DNA from: Lacrimispora xylanisolvens
Lineage (GTDB): Bacteria > Bacillota > Clostridia > Lachnospirales > Lachnospiraceae
Reading direction: 5' to 3'
Length of the DNA: 64,000 nt
Assembly (NCBI RefSeq): GCF_002934545.1
Contig: NZ_PTJA01000006.1
Span: 186,001 to 250,000, forward strand
Of this stretch, positions 37,555-47,132 are shown piece after piece. Position 1 is the stretch's first letter. Each line of letters begins with the position of its first letter. A program made the position numbers and the translations under genes. A model generated the notes under the pieces. That model was not told the origin of the DNA, did not search any database, and was given only the letters and a program-made list of their open reading frames with translations.

Positions 37555-39528
37555 TTAATAGTCCCAATTGCTTATACCTACAAATCGCCTTAATTGGTTT
37601 AATCTCAAATATATTTGCTTTAGCATAGCCAAGTTAGTCATTCCTTCAGTCCAAGGATCATCAAACTGAATATCGCCACAATACACTCCACCTACATATA
37701 TATTTCCTGTTCCTTCTAGTCTAATTCCCGTCACCCCTCTCCCTCCCAGGTACAATGATGCAGTTTTGCCAACATTTCCTGGACTACCCTGAGGAGCATC
37801 TTTAACGTCTAGCATAAACCAACCATTATTAGACCTTAATAAATTTGCACCATCTGCACTTGTATAAAAATCCCCGAATCCCACAGCGCTACTGTTTGCA
37901 TAAAATGTTTCAGAAGACAAAGCACCGGAAAACACCCCATTAATAGCAACGATGTTCCGGCAGGTCAGCTTTCCATCACTGGTCATACTGGAAAAGTCTG
38001 AGGTCCATGAGAATCTGTTTCCTCTTATATTTACTCCACCGCTTTCAACAGAAATTTCCGCTGATACATCACCCTTACTTACCTTTGCAAGAATCTGATC
38101 AGCTGTAACTTTAAATTGTGCTTCTGTGTACTCTTTTAAATTCTTTACAGATAAATTAATTTGATCCGCTGTGAGCTTTAATGACGCCTCTGCCTGCGTT
38201 GCCCTGGTTACCTCCTGAAGGATCTGCTCCGCTGTCTGAACAAACTTTGATTCAGTTTCTTCTTTTAAGTCCGATAATCTGACAGAGACTTCTCCCACAG
38301 ATTTTTTAATAATAGCCGTCTTTCCTTCCAGCTGAATAATCTGAGTCGGAATTCCAAAGCTTTCCTTTCGTTCCCTGGTACCGGCAGCTTCAAACGTGTC
38401 CATCATTGCCTGAATGCCATTTATGGTACGTTTCAAGCAGTAGGTTTCTATCACATCATCACTGGTGTAACAGATAATCCCATCCCCGGGCTCTACCCAG
38501 GGGAGCGCCTGTGTTACAATCTTGCAGGGGCGGTATACCTTTCCGGATATTTGGTCATGTACTGTGATGGCTATATTAAGCAGATCCTCCGCCTTTTTAC
38601 CAAATACAAGGAAATTCCCCTGTATGGTATATGCGTTGGTTCCTCTGCCATAGGAAGCACCCACATCCCCCTCTTCCTGCCTGATCTGAACCTTATCAAT
38701 GCCGTAGGTCAGAAAGTCTTCATAGGTAGTCCCTGACGGATTATAATGGGACAGGGTTTCTCCTTCCAGCTGAGAGGGGAATAAATCGTCTGCTGGATAT
38801 AGTTCCTCTGACGGGAAGAGTCCCGACGATCCCAGGAAGACATACTTAAATCCTCCAGTAATGTCAATCTGACCAAAACAGCCGTTTATTTCACAGATCG
38901 CTTTCATGGCATCACGCCCGGACAGCTTAGATGGATCAATGGATCTTGTTACCTCCATATCGTCAAGGGGAAGTATTATATCCCGCTGCCGGATCCCAAT
39001 GAATTCACACAGGGAATTACGATATTGTTTTAATGTCATGGGAAAGGTAAGACCGCGGTACCAGGCTGACACATCAACATCAAAGTTCAGCATACGGTCA
39101 TAGGCTACGATCTTTCTAAGCCTACGGTCTGCCTGTCGTTCAAAACTGTTTACTTTGTAAATTCCAAGCATCATCTCATATCCGCCAACTTCTACGGATA
39201 GAGCAAATTCTTTACCCGTAACGTCCATTGTTACATCTGCCACAATGATTTCCACTCTTGCAGCACAGCATTCCCCAAAGGTCAAAGACTGGGTGTCACA
39301 GATTGACTGTGTGAGTATAAGCGATTCATAATTAATCTGATCCGGTCCAATAAGAAGTATGGGTGTGTCATCAACCGGGAATAAATCATCAGCCGGCCAG
39401 ACATCTTCACCGGGATAAAGCAGGTCAATGGTTCCATCATAAAACCGGAGATTTACTTTTCTTACGGTTTCCTCTATGCTGTTACTTCTTCGATATAGCG
39501 CTTTTATTTCTTCCGGTATGTTAAGCAT
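37555..39528 (-). CDS. Phage tail-tip / minor structural protein
   Basis: 657 residues. The N-terminal 380 residues resemble siphovirus tail-tip baseplate proteins (IYKVNSFERQADRRLRKIVA and YDRMLNFDVDVSAWYRGL). Helical repeats in the middle (about 415-500: ITADQILxxV-like units) give a stalk, and the C-terminal 150 residues contain beta-rich GDFYTSADGANLLRSNNGW, possibly for binding. Its position after tape measure and distal-tail genes fits a Tal-type protein. Confidence 0.75.
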   Translation of the reverse strand: MLNIPEEIKALYRRSNSIEETVRKVNLRFYDGTIDLLYPGEDVWPADDLFPVDDTPILLIGPDQINYESLILTQSICDTQSLTFGECCAARVEIIVADVTMDVTGKEFALSVEVGGYEMMLGIYKVNSFERQADRRLRKIVAYDRMLNFDVDVSAWYRGLTFPMTLKQYRNSLCEFIGIRQRDIILPLDDMEVTRSIDPSKLSGRDAMKAICEINGCFGQIDITGGFKYVFLGSSGLFPSEELYPADDLFPSQLEGETLSHYNPSGTTYEDFLTYGIDKVQIRQEEGDVGASYGRGTNAYTIQGNFLVFGKKAEDLLNIAITVHDQISGKVYRPCKIVTQALPWVEPGDGIICYTSDDVIETYCLKRTINGIQAMMDTFEAAGTRERKESFGIPTQIIQLEGKTAIIKKSVGEVSVRLSDLKEETESKFVQTAEQILQEVTRATQAEASLKLTADQINLSVKNLKEYTEAQFKVTADQILAKVSKGDVSAEISVESGGVNIRGNRFSWTSDFSSMTSDGKLTCRNIVAINGVFSGALSSETFYANSSAVGFGDFYTSADGANLLRSNNGWFMLDVKDAPQGSPGNVGKTASLYLGGRGVTGIRLEGTGNIYVGGVYCGDIQFDDPWTEGMTNLAMLKQIYLRLNQLRRFVGISNWDY

Positions 39529-39537
39529 TTTACCTCC

Positions 39538-39930
39538 TTAATACTCAATCATGGCAATTCTTACGGGCTTATATCTGATATCCCCGCTTATCTCATCAAT
39601 ATCATAAACGTCGAATTTCAGATCCGGGCTGTAAAAAGTCCCGGTCTGATAACCACCGTCCAAATATTCAAGAGTATATTCATCCCGGTTGCGAAGAATA
39701 TTTTCAAGTTCTGCTTTGTCGCTTTCATGCAGCAGTTTTGTGTTAAACTCAATTTTTGTTACTTTATGGGGCAGTATGTTTCGGTGAAGATAGCCAGTAC
39801 TGTCCCGGTAGGAATCCTTATCCTGTCTCTGCCTTGGCGTAATTGAAAAAGTCCCGAACGCAATTAATTTGTTCGGGAAGATAACTCCATTCACTTTTAA
39901 TAAGTACCCCTGATAGGGCATAGGCATCAC
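39538..39930 (-). CDS. Distal-tail region protein (DUF6711-like)
   Basis: 130 residues. YQGYLLKVNGVIFPNKLIAF, RQRQDKDSYRDSTGYLHRN and KIEFNTKLL follow the pattern I associate with DUF6711 siphovirus tail proteins. It lies between tape measure and tail-tip genes, where the distal tail protein belongs. Start could be Met1, Met2 or Met4. Confidence 0.65.
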   Translation of the reverse strand: MMPMPYQGYLLKVNGVIFPNKLIAFGTFSITPRQRQDKDSYRDSTGYLHRNILPHKVTKIEFNTKLLHESDKAELENILRNRDEYTLEYLDGGYQTGTFYSPDLKFDVYDIDEISGDIRYKPVRIAMIEY

Positions 39931-39942
39931 TCTCCTTTTACT

Positions 39943-42900
39943 TTAATATACCATTCCAAGCTGCTGGCCAGTGTTCTGCCTATAATCATCTGCACCTGAT
40001 TTCCACAAGTCCACAACATCAGACTTATTTACTCCAGGCTTGGCAAGAATGGCTCTCAGCAGTTCGTTCTGTTCTCTCAATAACTGATTCTGTTCCGCAT
40101 TGGCTACAGTAACCGCTGTTGCGATTCCATCAGTGATCTGGTCATTGTTTGCAACCGCTGTACGGCTTCCGATCCGTCCGACAAGCTCAGGACCGGACTC
40201 TCTGGCCAGGAACATTTCTCCGGTAGTTGGATATCCTCCGGAGGCAAAAGCCGGAATCTGAGGAATCGTGAAAAGCTGGAACGATCCTCCTTCAATCACA
40301 GTCTTGCCAGCTATCTCAACGCCGTCCCACTGAAACTTCATCTTTTCATTTAGCCAGTCAATGAACTTATTGAATAAGGATCTGGCGCCGTCAATCGCAT
40401 TACGGAAAGTGGTTGTGAACGCTTCCGGTACCTTTGACATGATTCCCTTCCACTTCTCCAGGGTGAACCATGGGCTTACTTCCTTATCCCACCAACCGGT
40501 AATGTCTGTTTTCCAAGCTCCCACCGTTTCGTCCCAGGTCTTTTTTAGCTGTTCTTTAATCGTCTTATATAAGTCACCCCATTTCTGGACAGTAAACCAG
40601 GGAGCGATATAATTTGTGTACCACTCATTTAAAGCAGTGGTCCATTCGCCAAAGGTGTTTTTAAATCCCTCAACGATTCCCAGTAGGATATACCCTCCAT
40701 ATGGTTTCATGGATTCCGCAGGGGAGTGGATTCCAAATACGCTGCAGATTCCCTCCACGATCCAGTCCAGAAGATCCCCGATCGGTTCCAGGAGATAAGC
40801 AAAGGCACCACTGATTCCAGCGCCAATACCAAGAAGGATATCTGCGCCTATTTGATACCATGCCTGATTTCCTGAGAATGCTCTTTTAAACGCGTCTTCT
40901 GCAGTCTTAAAAAGGCTCTGCATGGTATCCCAGTTAAATATCTTATCGCCGATGATCTTAAGAATACTCTTCCCGTCAATCTCAATGCCATTTAAAGCAC
41001 CTATTATTCCGCCTACAATCGCACCGGCAAGAGTACCAAGTCCGGGTACCCAGGATCCCACTACTGCTCCGGAAACAAGTCCGGAAATTAAATTACCAAA
41101 GAATTTATTCACCCAGTCAGGAAGGAGTTTTTCCAACGCACTGTTAATCCACCCAAGGATCTCTACTACAATTACCTCAAATGCTGCCGATCCGCTTAAT
41201 CCCTGTGTAAGGGCTGAAAGACCGTTTCCAAATTTCAATACCGATGTAAAAAATCCGGATATCTTAGGGAAGTATACCGCCAGAGCTTCACCAAATGTCC
41301 CGGCACCTGTTTTTATCACCAGAATCATTTCTGCAAAATCTTTAAAAAACTTTACTACTCCTGTAATTTTAGGAAAATAAACAGCCAAGGCTTCCGAAAA
41401 AGTTCCAGCGCCTATTTTAATGACTGCTATCATCTCAATGAAATTTTTCAGTACAGAAATAATCTTAAGACCTGAAACAAAAGTGATGAATGTTTTTATT
41501 GAATCAAGAACTTCCGTTATTGCCTTAAACCCGATTAATGCAGTTGCAATTACTCCCAGGGCATACCCGATTCTCTCCGCATTATCTGGATCAATAGAAT
41601 TTAAAGCTTTCGCTATAGCATTTAACCCACCGGGAACTACTACATTAATAAAACCTGCGCCAACGTTTAGTAAATCATAGAAGAACTTTAAAAGCCCTTC
41701 TCCTACCTTTTCTGCAAAGGGTTCCAAAGCTCTCCAGAAGTTTCTAAGTGCTTCATTGATTACCGGCCAGTTCACCTTCATGAGAAAATTATTGACTGCA
41801 TCCGCAAACATGGGGATACCGGTTCCAAGAGTCCATTTTCCGATAGGTACTAAAAACTCATGGTAAAAATCTTTTAGTCCAGTCCAGACAAAGGTTCCAA
41901 ACTTTGCAAGACCTTCATTCCACAATCGTTCCAGTGCTACCCTGGTAGGCTCTGCTGCTTCTTTTATGGAATCCACTAAGTCCTTAATTTTTTGCGCTGA
42001 CGCTTCCAGCGCGGGATTAACCGTAACACCTGCAAACAGTTCACCATTTAGATTCCCTAAGTCTGGGACAGCTCCGCCACCAGCCCCTCCGTCTTTTCCA
42101 TTACTGGAACTTAAGTTGTTAAGCTCATCAAATGCTGACAGCTGCTTATTCATTTCCTTGGCAGACTTAGCGGCGTTTCCAAGGTTATCCGATATCGCTC
42201 CGGAAGATCCTACTGCATTTTCCATGGTGTCAGCCACACCATTTCCGTTTCCGCCCCTATCTCCAAACAATGCAGAAGTAAAGGCTTTGAAATAGTTTGC
42301 CATCGTCTGCAGCTTAGATAGTACGACATTGATCACCTGAATCACTGGTGTAAAGGCGTTTATAAGCCCCTGACCAACGGTAGCCTTTAGAGCATTAAAC
42401 CGCTCTGTCAGAATACGGACCTGGTTTGCCCAGCTTCCTGATGTACGGGCAAAGTCTCCATTTGCAAAACGTAGTTTGTCCTGCACAAAGGCGTATCGGA
42501 GTGCAACTTTTTCCGCCTCTGACATTTTGGCCGTTACTTTACCGTATCCATTTTCAAGAGCCCAGGCATCAAGGGCAGCCTGTGTCATAACAACACCAAG
42601 ATCTTTTAACGTTTCGGTCTCACCGGTGAATACGGATTTTAACTTTGTAAACGCCTCTGACTGACTTGTATCATAAAAGGATGCCACATCCGCAGCCAGA
42701 CCGGTAAGGGTTACGCCCATGGAGGCTGCTGATTCTTCCGAGAACTTAAATCCCCTGGCCATGGAGGCGAATACTCCGGCATAACGCTTTGCCGATATTT
42801 CCGACATGCCGAACTTTTCTATCGCATTCTTGGCAAAGGAATCAATTCGATTTTCCATGCTGGGGACTGCCTGTTGTATGACGTTATCTACCTCAGCCAG

Positions 42901-43125
42901 CTGCGAGCCTAAATCAATACACGACTTACCAAAGGCGACAATGGCGGTAATGCTAAGAACGGCAGCCACCACTGCAGCAATCTTTTTAAATGAAGATGCC
43001 ATCTTTGAAGTCTGCCGCTCCACATGCGCTGCGGTATTTGTTGTCTGCTTTTTTACCTTCTCCAGTTCGTCACGGTAAGGCTTTGTATATGCCTCTATGA
43101 TAACCTGAAGCTTTTCAAGCGTCAT
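39943..43125 (-). CDS. Tail tape measure protein
   Basis: 1060 residues, the longest phage gene in the window. It has an N-terminal coiled coil (TKPYRDELEKVKKQT, TNTAAHVERQTSKMASSFKK), a hydrophobic segment (KIAAVVAAVLSITAIVAFG), the TP901-type tape-measure core (FAKNAIEKFGMSEISAKRYA, FTGETETLKDLGVVMTQAAL), several further hydrophobic stretches and a C-terminal FASGGYPTTGEMFLARE segment. I prefer ATG 43125 (MTLEKLQVIIEAYTKPYRDE), which overlaps the frameshifted chaperone by 11 bases; the open frame extends to 43176. Confidence 0.88.
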   Translation of the reverse strand: MTLEKLQVIIEAYTKPYRDELEKVKKQTTNTAAHVERQTSKMASSFKKIAAVVAAVLSITAIVAFGKSCIDLGSQLAEVDNVIQQAVPSMENRIDSFAKNAIEKFGMSEISAKRYAGVFASMARGFKFSEESAASMGVTLTGLAADVASFYDTSQSEAFTKLKSVFTGETETLKDLGVVMTQAALDAWALENGYGKVTAKMSEAEKVALRYAFVQDKLRFANGDFARTSGSWANQVRILTERFNALKATVGQGLINAFTPVIQVINVVLSKLQTMANYFKAFTSALFGDRGGNGNGVADTMENAVGSSGAISDNLGNAAKSAKEMNKQLSAFDELNNLSSSNGKDGGAGGGAVPDLGNLNGELFAGVTVNPALEASAQKIKDLVDSIKEAAEPTRVALERLWNEGLAKFGTFVWTGLKDFYHEFLVPIGKWTLGTGIPMFADAVNNFLMKVNWPVINEALRNFWRALEPFAEKVGEGLLKFFYDLLNVGAGFINVVVPGGLNAIAKALNSIDPDNAERIGYALGVIATALIGFKAITEVLDSIKTFITFVSGLKIISVLKNFIEMIAVIKIGAGTFSEALAVYFPKITGVVKFFKDFAEMILVIKTGAGTFGEALAVYFPKISGFFTSVLKFGNGLSALTQGLSGSAAFEVIVVEILGWINSALEKLLPDWVNKFFGNLISGLVSGAVVGSWVPGLGTLAGAIVGGIIGALNGIEIDGKSILKIIGDKIFNWDTMQSLFKTAEDAFKRAFSGNQAWYQIGADILLGIGAGISGAFAYLLEPIGDLLDWIVEGICSVFGIHSPAESMKPYGGYILLGIVEGFKNTFGEWTTALNEWYTNYIAPWFTVQKWGDLYKTIKEQLKKTWDETVGAWKTDITGWWDKEVSPWFTLEKWKGIMSKVPEAFTTTFRNAIDGARSLFNKFIDWLNEKMKFQWDGVEIAGKTVIEGGSFQLFTIPQIPAFASGGYPTTGEMFLARESGPELVGRIGSRTAVANNDQITDGIATAVTVANAEQNQLLREQNELLRAILAKPGVNKSDVVDLWKSGADDYRQNTGQQLGMVY

Positions 43126-43579
43126 GCCTTCCAGCTTTACCACCTCCCGTCCTGGCATGGTTATGGCGGTGTGCAAAATCTATCATTTGTGCCTTGTACA
43201 CCGCCAGATCGTGCTCCTGTTTCTTTTTCTCAAAATTCGTGTCCTGTGATTCAAATAGCTCCGGGAAATAATCCCATAACTCTAAAAGCTTCGTATCCTT
43301 TGAGCCATTGACAACAAGGCTTACATACTGAGCAATATCCTGTGCCAGAAAATGCTTTTCAACCAGCCTTTGCTTTATTTTCTTTTGCTCTTTCCGTTCA
43401 AAGCTTTCCAGGGAATCCTGAATCTCTGCCAAAGAAAGATTCCAAAACTGCTCTGGACTGAATCCGCAATCTAATGCGACCGGATAAATTTCATATATAA
43501 AATCCGATAAGGTTTTATTTACATGACGTCCTTTACTTCCTCCAGCTTCCGATCCATCTCCGTCTGCTGGTCCTCCGAG
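43115..43579 (-). CDS. Tail assembly chaperone, frameshift extension (gpGT-like C-terminal part)
   Basis: Open frame of 154 codons in the -1 frame relative to the 43519-43959 gene, with no own start: the only candidate is a TTG at 43432 that lacks a site. Read from the slippery heptamer at 43579-43585 it gives a Gly-rich linker (LGGPADGDGSEAGGSKG), then DFIYEIYPVALDCGFSPEQF and SLAEIQDSLESF, the typical second half of siphovirus gpGT chaperones. The fused product would be 127 + 154 = 281 residues. Confidence 0.8.
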   Translation of the reverse strand, partial: LGGPADGDGSEAGGSKGRHVNKTLSDFIYEIYPVALDCGFSPEQFWNLSLAEIQDSLESFERKEQKKIKQRLVEKHFLAQDIAQYVSLVVNGSKDTKLLELWDYFPELFESQDTNFEKKKQEHDLAVYKAQMIDFAHRHNHARTGGGKAGRHDA

Positions 43580-43959
43580 AAAAAACCGGACACACTGTAA
43601 ATAGGCATGAGTACGTCAGTCATAAAGGAAAGCTGTGTCCCGCCCTCCTCGCAGTACTTATCAAACATTTCCTGTACATCGGTATATTTGACTCCATGCT
43701 CCCAGGTCTTCATAGCTCCCTGCGTAATAGAGAGCATAATGGCCAGAGGTGGCATTCCTCCTGAGTTTTGCAGGATATTTAGAAGATTACACTTATATTT
43801 ATCTTCCAGCTGACAGATCACGGAAGTGGTCAGCTTTAACTTATGTTCTTTTCCGCCCACGTTCCAGTATGCAAAGGGCGCGCGTTTCTTTTTCATTGCT
43901 TCTTCCCCATTTACTGAGGGTTCAACTTTTACATTTTCTTCATCTAAATCATAGTTCAT
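43519..43959 (-). CDS. Tail assembly chaperone (gpG-like)
   Basis: 146 residues: WNVGGKEHKLKLTTSVICQL and EDKYKCNLLNILQNSGGMPP are typical of small tail chaperones that coat the tape measure protein. It lies between tail tube and tape measure, the expected order. Near its 3' end it carries T TTT TTC at 43579-43585, allowing a -1 slip into the next frame. Confidence 0.82.
   Translation of the reverse strand: MNYDLDEENVKVEPSVNGEEAMKKKRAPFAYWNVGGKEHKLKLTTSVICQLEDKYKCNLLNILQNSGGMPPLAIMLSITQGAMKTWEHGVKYTDVQEMFDKYCEEGGTQLSFMTDVLMPIYSVSGFFSEDQQTEMDRKLEEVKDVM
43579..43585 (-). promoter_or_regulatory. Programmed -1 ribosomal frameshift site
   Basis: On the minus strand the chaperone reads GGT TTT TTC TCG. 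The heptamer T TTT TTC is a classic X XXY YYZ slippery site in the correct frame, and the -1 frame is open from here to 43115. A downstream stimulatory structure was not evaluated. Confidence 0.75.
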
Positions 43960-43979
43960 TATGTATTACCTTCCTTTCT

Positions 43980-44387
43980 TTAAGCTGGATCTGAGACTTC
44001 TATATCTGTCTGCAGACCGAGGGTGAGCGTATATTCAATGGCTGCGTTTACTCCGCCACCTCCGACCTTTACGCTGCACTGTGCATCAAAGTGAAACTTC
44101 GTTCCGTCCGGGAATGTCTGTTCAAAAGAAACCGTTTCCTTGGCATCTGACACAGTTCTCAATTTTCTGTATGAAGAATTTTCTTCATTCTCCCACTTGA
44201 ACTTATAGGCCAGATCTCCCGGATCGCCAATGCCAAGCTCCGAGTGTTTCATCTTATCGGCCAGTGTCGTATTATCTACCTTCTCCGGATCCACGCCAAG
44301 CTCTGGAACTTCCTTCAGTCCTGGCAAATCTGAATAGGTGCTTTCTCCCTTCTTTTTCATTCCAAGGGTTATACCATTTGCTAACAT
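43980..44387 (-). CDS. Major tail tube protein
   Basis: 135 residues: a start typical of tail tube proteins (MLANGITLGMKKKGESTYSD then LPGLKEVPELG), followed by a beta-rich body (SFEQTFPDGTKFHFDAQCSV). The length and the position between the connector genes and the chaperones fit. It would polymerise around the tape measure protein. Confidence 0.8.
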   Translation of the reverse strand: MLANGITLGMKKKGESTYSDLPGLKEVPELGVDPEKVDNTTLADKMKHSELGIGDPGDLAYKFKWENEENSSYRKLRTVSDAKETVSFEQTFPDGTKFHFDAQCSVKVGGGGVNAAIEYTLTLGLQTDIEVSDPA

Positions 44388-44402
44388 TTATCTGTCTCCT
44401 CT

Positions 44403-44762
44403 CTAATAGCTGTGATAGACCTGTTTGGTCTTTACATCAATTACCATTTCATATCTCATCTGTTTATGCTTTAAGCCACTGGGATCCTCTACGTCCATGC
44501 ACTGAATGCGTTTAAGGCCCAGAGCTGCTATGGCCTGATCAACAGCAACTGCTGCCGCTGATGTGCTTTTCTTCGCCCAGATATCAATACGATACCGGCA
44601 GTACGCCTTTTGCTCTTTCATGTCCGTATATTCCATGACTTTGTTATCCTCTTCCATGTACTGGATTGCAAGATCTTTTTCCCAGTCTCTTGGATAGAAG
44701 TCCGTCACATTATCTGTGACAGTACAAAGAGCTGCGTATACTTCATCTTTTACATTAATCAA
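44403..44762 (-). CDS. Phage tail terminator/completion protein candidate
   Basis: 119 residues (MINVKDEVYAALCTVTDNVT, YCRYRIDIWAKKSTSAAAVA). Its place directly after the HK97 gp10-like gene and before the tail tube is the usual site of the tail terminator (gpU/DUF3168-like). It overlaps the preceding gene by 4 bases. Assigned mainly by gene order. Confidence 0.65.
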   Translation of the reverse strand: MINVKDEVYAALCTVTDNVTDFYPRDWEKDLAIQYMEEDNKVMEYTDMKEQKAYCRYRIDIWAKKSTSAAAVAVDQAIAALGLKRIQCMDVEDPSGLKHKQMRYEMVIDVKTKQVYHSY

Positions 44763-45295
44763 TCCTGAACCGCCTTTCTAATTTCTCTTGCCAGATAATT
44801 CTTTATATTACGGGTTGCCCGATCCTCATTGTTTTTAAGAGCAGGATACATAAACGGCTGCGCGGCCTGACCGGAACTCTGGTAAAATCGCCCCTCTGGG
44901 GTATCGATGTAAAACATATGGTACTTTTCAGCGGTGGCTGCATCAATCTGGCTTACATGGATCCACCAGGGGGATTGTGTGTAGGATTGAGAAACTTCAG
45001 GAGATATTCCTGCATGATCTGCCTCTCCCTTCGGACCGGTGCCAAATTCAACATAAGGACCATGTTTCTTATTGGTATAAGCTGCTCCGATCACTTTCTC
45101 ATCCTGCCTGTAAACAGAAGTTTTAATGCTCTGCCGCAATTCCCCGTCATTGACCGGACACAAAAGCTTTGCTTCTCCCTGCACCATTTTAATGGAAGCC
45201 CCTACTGCTTTTTCCAATCCCGGACCCGTAACACTGCTGGTCATGTTGTTATACTTTTTCATGAGGCTATCAAGCCCCTTTATACTACCTGTCAT
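44759..45295 (-). CDS. HK97 gp10-family head-tail protein
   Basis: 178 residues. GLEKAVGASIKMVQGEAKLL, CPVNDGELRQSIKTSVYRQD and KHGPYVEFGTGP are the characteristic motifs of HK97 gp10-like neck/tail completion proteins. It overlaps both neighbours by four bases, showing tight translational coupling. Confidence 0.88.
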   Translation of the reverse strand: MTGSIKGLDSLMKKYNNMTSSVTGPGLEKAVGASIKMVQGEAKLLCPVNDGELRQSIKTSVYRQDEKVIGAAYTNKKHGPYVEFGTGPKGEADHAGISPEVSQSYTQSPWWIHVSQIDAATAEKYHMFYIDTPEGRFYQSSGQAAQPFMYPALKNNEDRATRNIKNYLAREIRKAVQD

Positions 45296-45663
45296 AACTT
45301 CTCCAATTCCATGTACAACTGCCGGTATGGTCGAATTGCTATGATCTTATAATCCGGATCTGATCCTCCTGGAACGTAAACACAGAACCCATCACCTTCA
45401 CGAAATGACTGAGATCCCAGGAGATAGCTGACACGACCTTTTTCATCAGTTTCTACTTTATACGCTCCATCAAGCCGACAGTTACGGATGTAGGAAAGCT
45501 TTTGCCCGTACATTTCCGCCTGCAGTTTCCCTCCGGCGGGCCAGATCTCAGCTGTCACAGGCTTTGCTTCCCCATACTCAATATAGAAGTTTCCCTCATT
45601 GTCTTTCTTGGCTTCTGCAGGTCTAAGATGATACTGTTTCAATCGGTTTCGTTTTAGTCTCAT
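45292..45663 (-). CDS. Head-closure/minor capsid protein candidate
   Basis: 123 residues, starting MRLKRNRLKQYHLRPAEAKK with GGAGG upstream. It is beta-rich, with AEIWPAGGKLQAEMYGQKL in the middle. The place between the head-tail connector and gp10 genes matches head-closure proteins. It overlaps the connector gene by 41 bases. Confidence 0.65.
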   Translation of the reverse strand: MRLKRNRLKQYHLRPAEAKKDNEGNFYIEYGEAKPVTAEIWPAGGKLQAEMYGQKLSYIRNCRLDGAYKVETDEKGRVSYLLGSQSFREGDGFCVYVPGGSDPDYKIIAIRPYRQLYMELEKL

Positions 45664-45958
45664 AAGTCCTACCTCCTACCCGTATCAACCGATACCGGTC
45701 CAGTGTTCCGTAAATATGTTTTGGGGCATCTTCAAAGCTGTAGCTTTCCCCACCTTCACTCCGGCCAGATTCTCCCTCTGTTCCCATACGGTTTAAAGCG
45801 ATCACTGCCAGATCCCGGACGGTCTTTAATAATGCTGGGGGCAGCTCTGTCCGGTTGGTGTAGGCAAGAACGTATTCCTTTGCATCTTCAAGCAAAAGGG
45901 AGAGCAATTCTGTATCACTCTCCCCAGTCAGCTTTTTCAGTTTTTCAAATTCTTCCAC
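45623..45958 (-). CDS. Phage head-tail connector protein (gp6-like)
   Basis: 111 residues: FEKLKKLTGESDTELLSLLL then EDAKEYVLAYTNRTELPPAL and VRDLAVIALNRMGTEGESG are the helical signature of gp6-like adaptor proteins that join the portal to the neck. It follows directly after the SAP/Rho-N-like gene. Confidence 0.85.
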   Translation of the reverse strand: MEEFEKLKKLTGESDTELLSLLLEDAKEYVLAYTNRTELPPALLKTVRDLAVIALNRMGTEGESGRSEGGESYSFEDAPKHIYGTLDRYRLIRVGGRTYETKTKPIETVSS

Positions 45959-46246
45959 CTACATCACTTCCTTTAAGACAGCCAGGAGATCTTCTTTTCC
46001 AAGGGAGGAAGTACCCTCAATCCCCTTTTCTTTTGCAAGTGCTTTTAATTCAGGAACCGTCATGTCCTCCAGGTTCTTTTCCGGTTCTGGTATATTTTCG
46101 GGTTCCGGTACCTTTTCTGAGTTGGTGAATTCTTCAGGATTTACTTCGGTTACTTCATAATTCTCCACATCTTTTAGGCAGATTTTAATTACATCTTTGT
46201 TGGAGCATTCCTGAATAAGTTTTGATTTTTTATTTCTAATAAACAT
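45959..46246 (-). CDS. Small phage protein with Rho-N/SAP-like C-terminal motif
   Basis: 95 residues. The first part is charged, with repeated PEPENIPEPEK. The end, DMTVPELKALAKEKGIEGTS followed by LGKEDLLAVLKEV, matches the Rho N-terminal/SAP-like helix-loop-helix common in small proteins next to phage capsid genes. It stops one base before the connector gene start. Precise function unknown. Confidence 0.75.
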   Translation of the reverse strand: MFIRNKKSKLIQECSNKDVIKICLKDVENYEVTEVNPEEFTNSEKVPEPENIPEPEKNLEDMTVPELKALAKEKGIEGTSSLGKEDLLAVLKEVM

Positions 46247-46259
46247 AAAAATCCCCTCC

Positions 46260-47108
46260 TTATTTCTTATTTGCCGTCATAACGGCTACACACTTACGCT
46301 GTAAGATTTTAGCACCATACACATGTAAGCCTTTTACGGCATCAGAGAAACGTTTTTCCGGACGGTACGCTTCTGTTTTCAAAATCTGTTCTGCATAGGA
46401 TCCTGCTTCATTGGTCCCTGCAATGATCTTATACTTTGTTCCGGCAGTGTTTGGCACATTATTAGATAAACTAACACGTAAACCGGCAGCTACACCAACT
46501 TCTCCACCTTCCAGGATTGCTTTATTATAATCCGTTCCATTCCCCACAAAGCGCTTATCTTTTAGTAAAAGCCCATGATACCACGCAGGAATAACCGCCC
46601 AACGCCCTTCCATTGGCACATCTGCCTCTGTCAGCAATGTAGCAAGATCTACAAGAGCGTCATAAGCATCTTCAGCGGTTGGAACAATAGGTGTAGTATC
46701 ACTTCCAAGTACATTGGCAGCATCTACACCGATGTACAGCAAATTAGCGGCAAAGCGGTCCGTCACATCGTTCATACCATAGGCGGCTCTCATCATGGCC
46801 TTATCCATCAGCTTGGGATTAACCTGTGCCGCATCTACATCATCGATTCCAAAGTTAAAATACTTTGCCTGATCGATTGTAAGGGTGAGCTGATCCCCGC
46901 TTAATTCGTCGGGTGCTTCAATATCGGCGCCCTTTGCATAGTCCTTGATCTCCACATCACCGATCTGATTGATCTTTACCGTGTCACCAAAGTTCTTAAT
47001 CTCTCCTTCATAATCACGGTTAAGAAGATTCGCATATACATGTTTCTTGTCCAAATGTCTTAATAATCTGGCACTCCAGATTGTAGGAATAAAATTAGTT
47101 ACTGACAT
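46260..47108 (-). CDS. Major capsid protein
   Basis: 282 residues: MSVTNFIPTIWSARLLRHLD, NFGDTVKINQIGDVEIKDYA and DQAKYFNFGIDDVDAAQVNP are typical of P22-coat-like/N4-gp56-like major capsid proteins of Firmicutes phages. It follows the scaffold gene and precedes the connectors as expected. Highest-expression structural gene by family. Confidence 0.87.
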   Translation of the reverse strand: MSVTNFIPTIWSARLLRHLDKKHVYANLLNRDYEGEIKNFGDTVKINQIGDVEIKDYAKGADIEAPDELSGDQLTLTIDQAKYFNFGIDDVDAAQVNPKLMDKAMMRAAYGMNDVTDRFAANLLYIGVDAANVLGSDTTPIVPTAEDAYDALVDLATLLTEADVPMEGRWAVIPAWYHGLLLKDKRFVGNGTDYNKAILEGGEVGVAAGLRVSLSNNVPNTAGTKYKIIAGTNEAGSYAEQILKTEAYRPEKRFSDAVKGLHVYGAKILQRKCVAVMTANKK

Positions 47109-47132
47109 AAATTAATTACCTCTCTTTCATGA

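Noticed and set aside
43115-43432. Independent 105-residue gene starting at TTG 43432
   Set aside because: No ribosome site; the frame continues upstream to the slippery heptamer and is better read as a frameshift extension.
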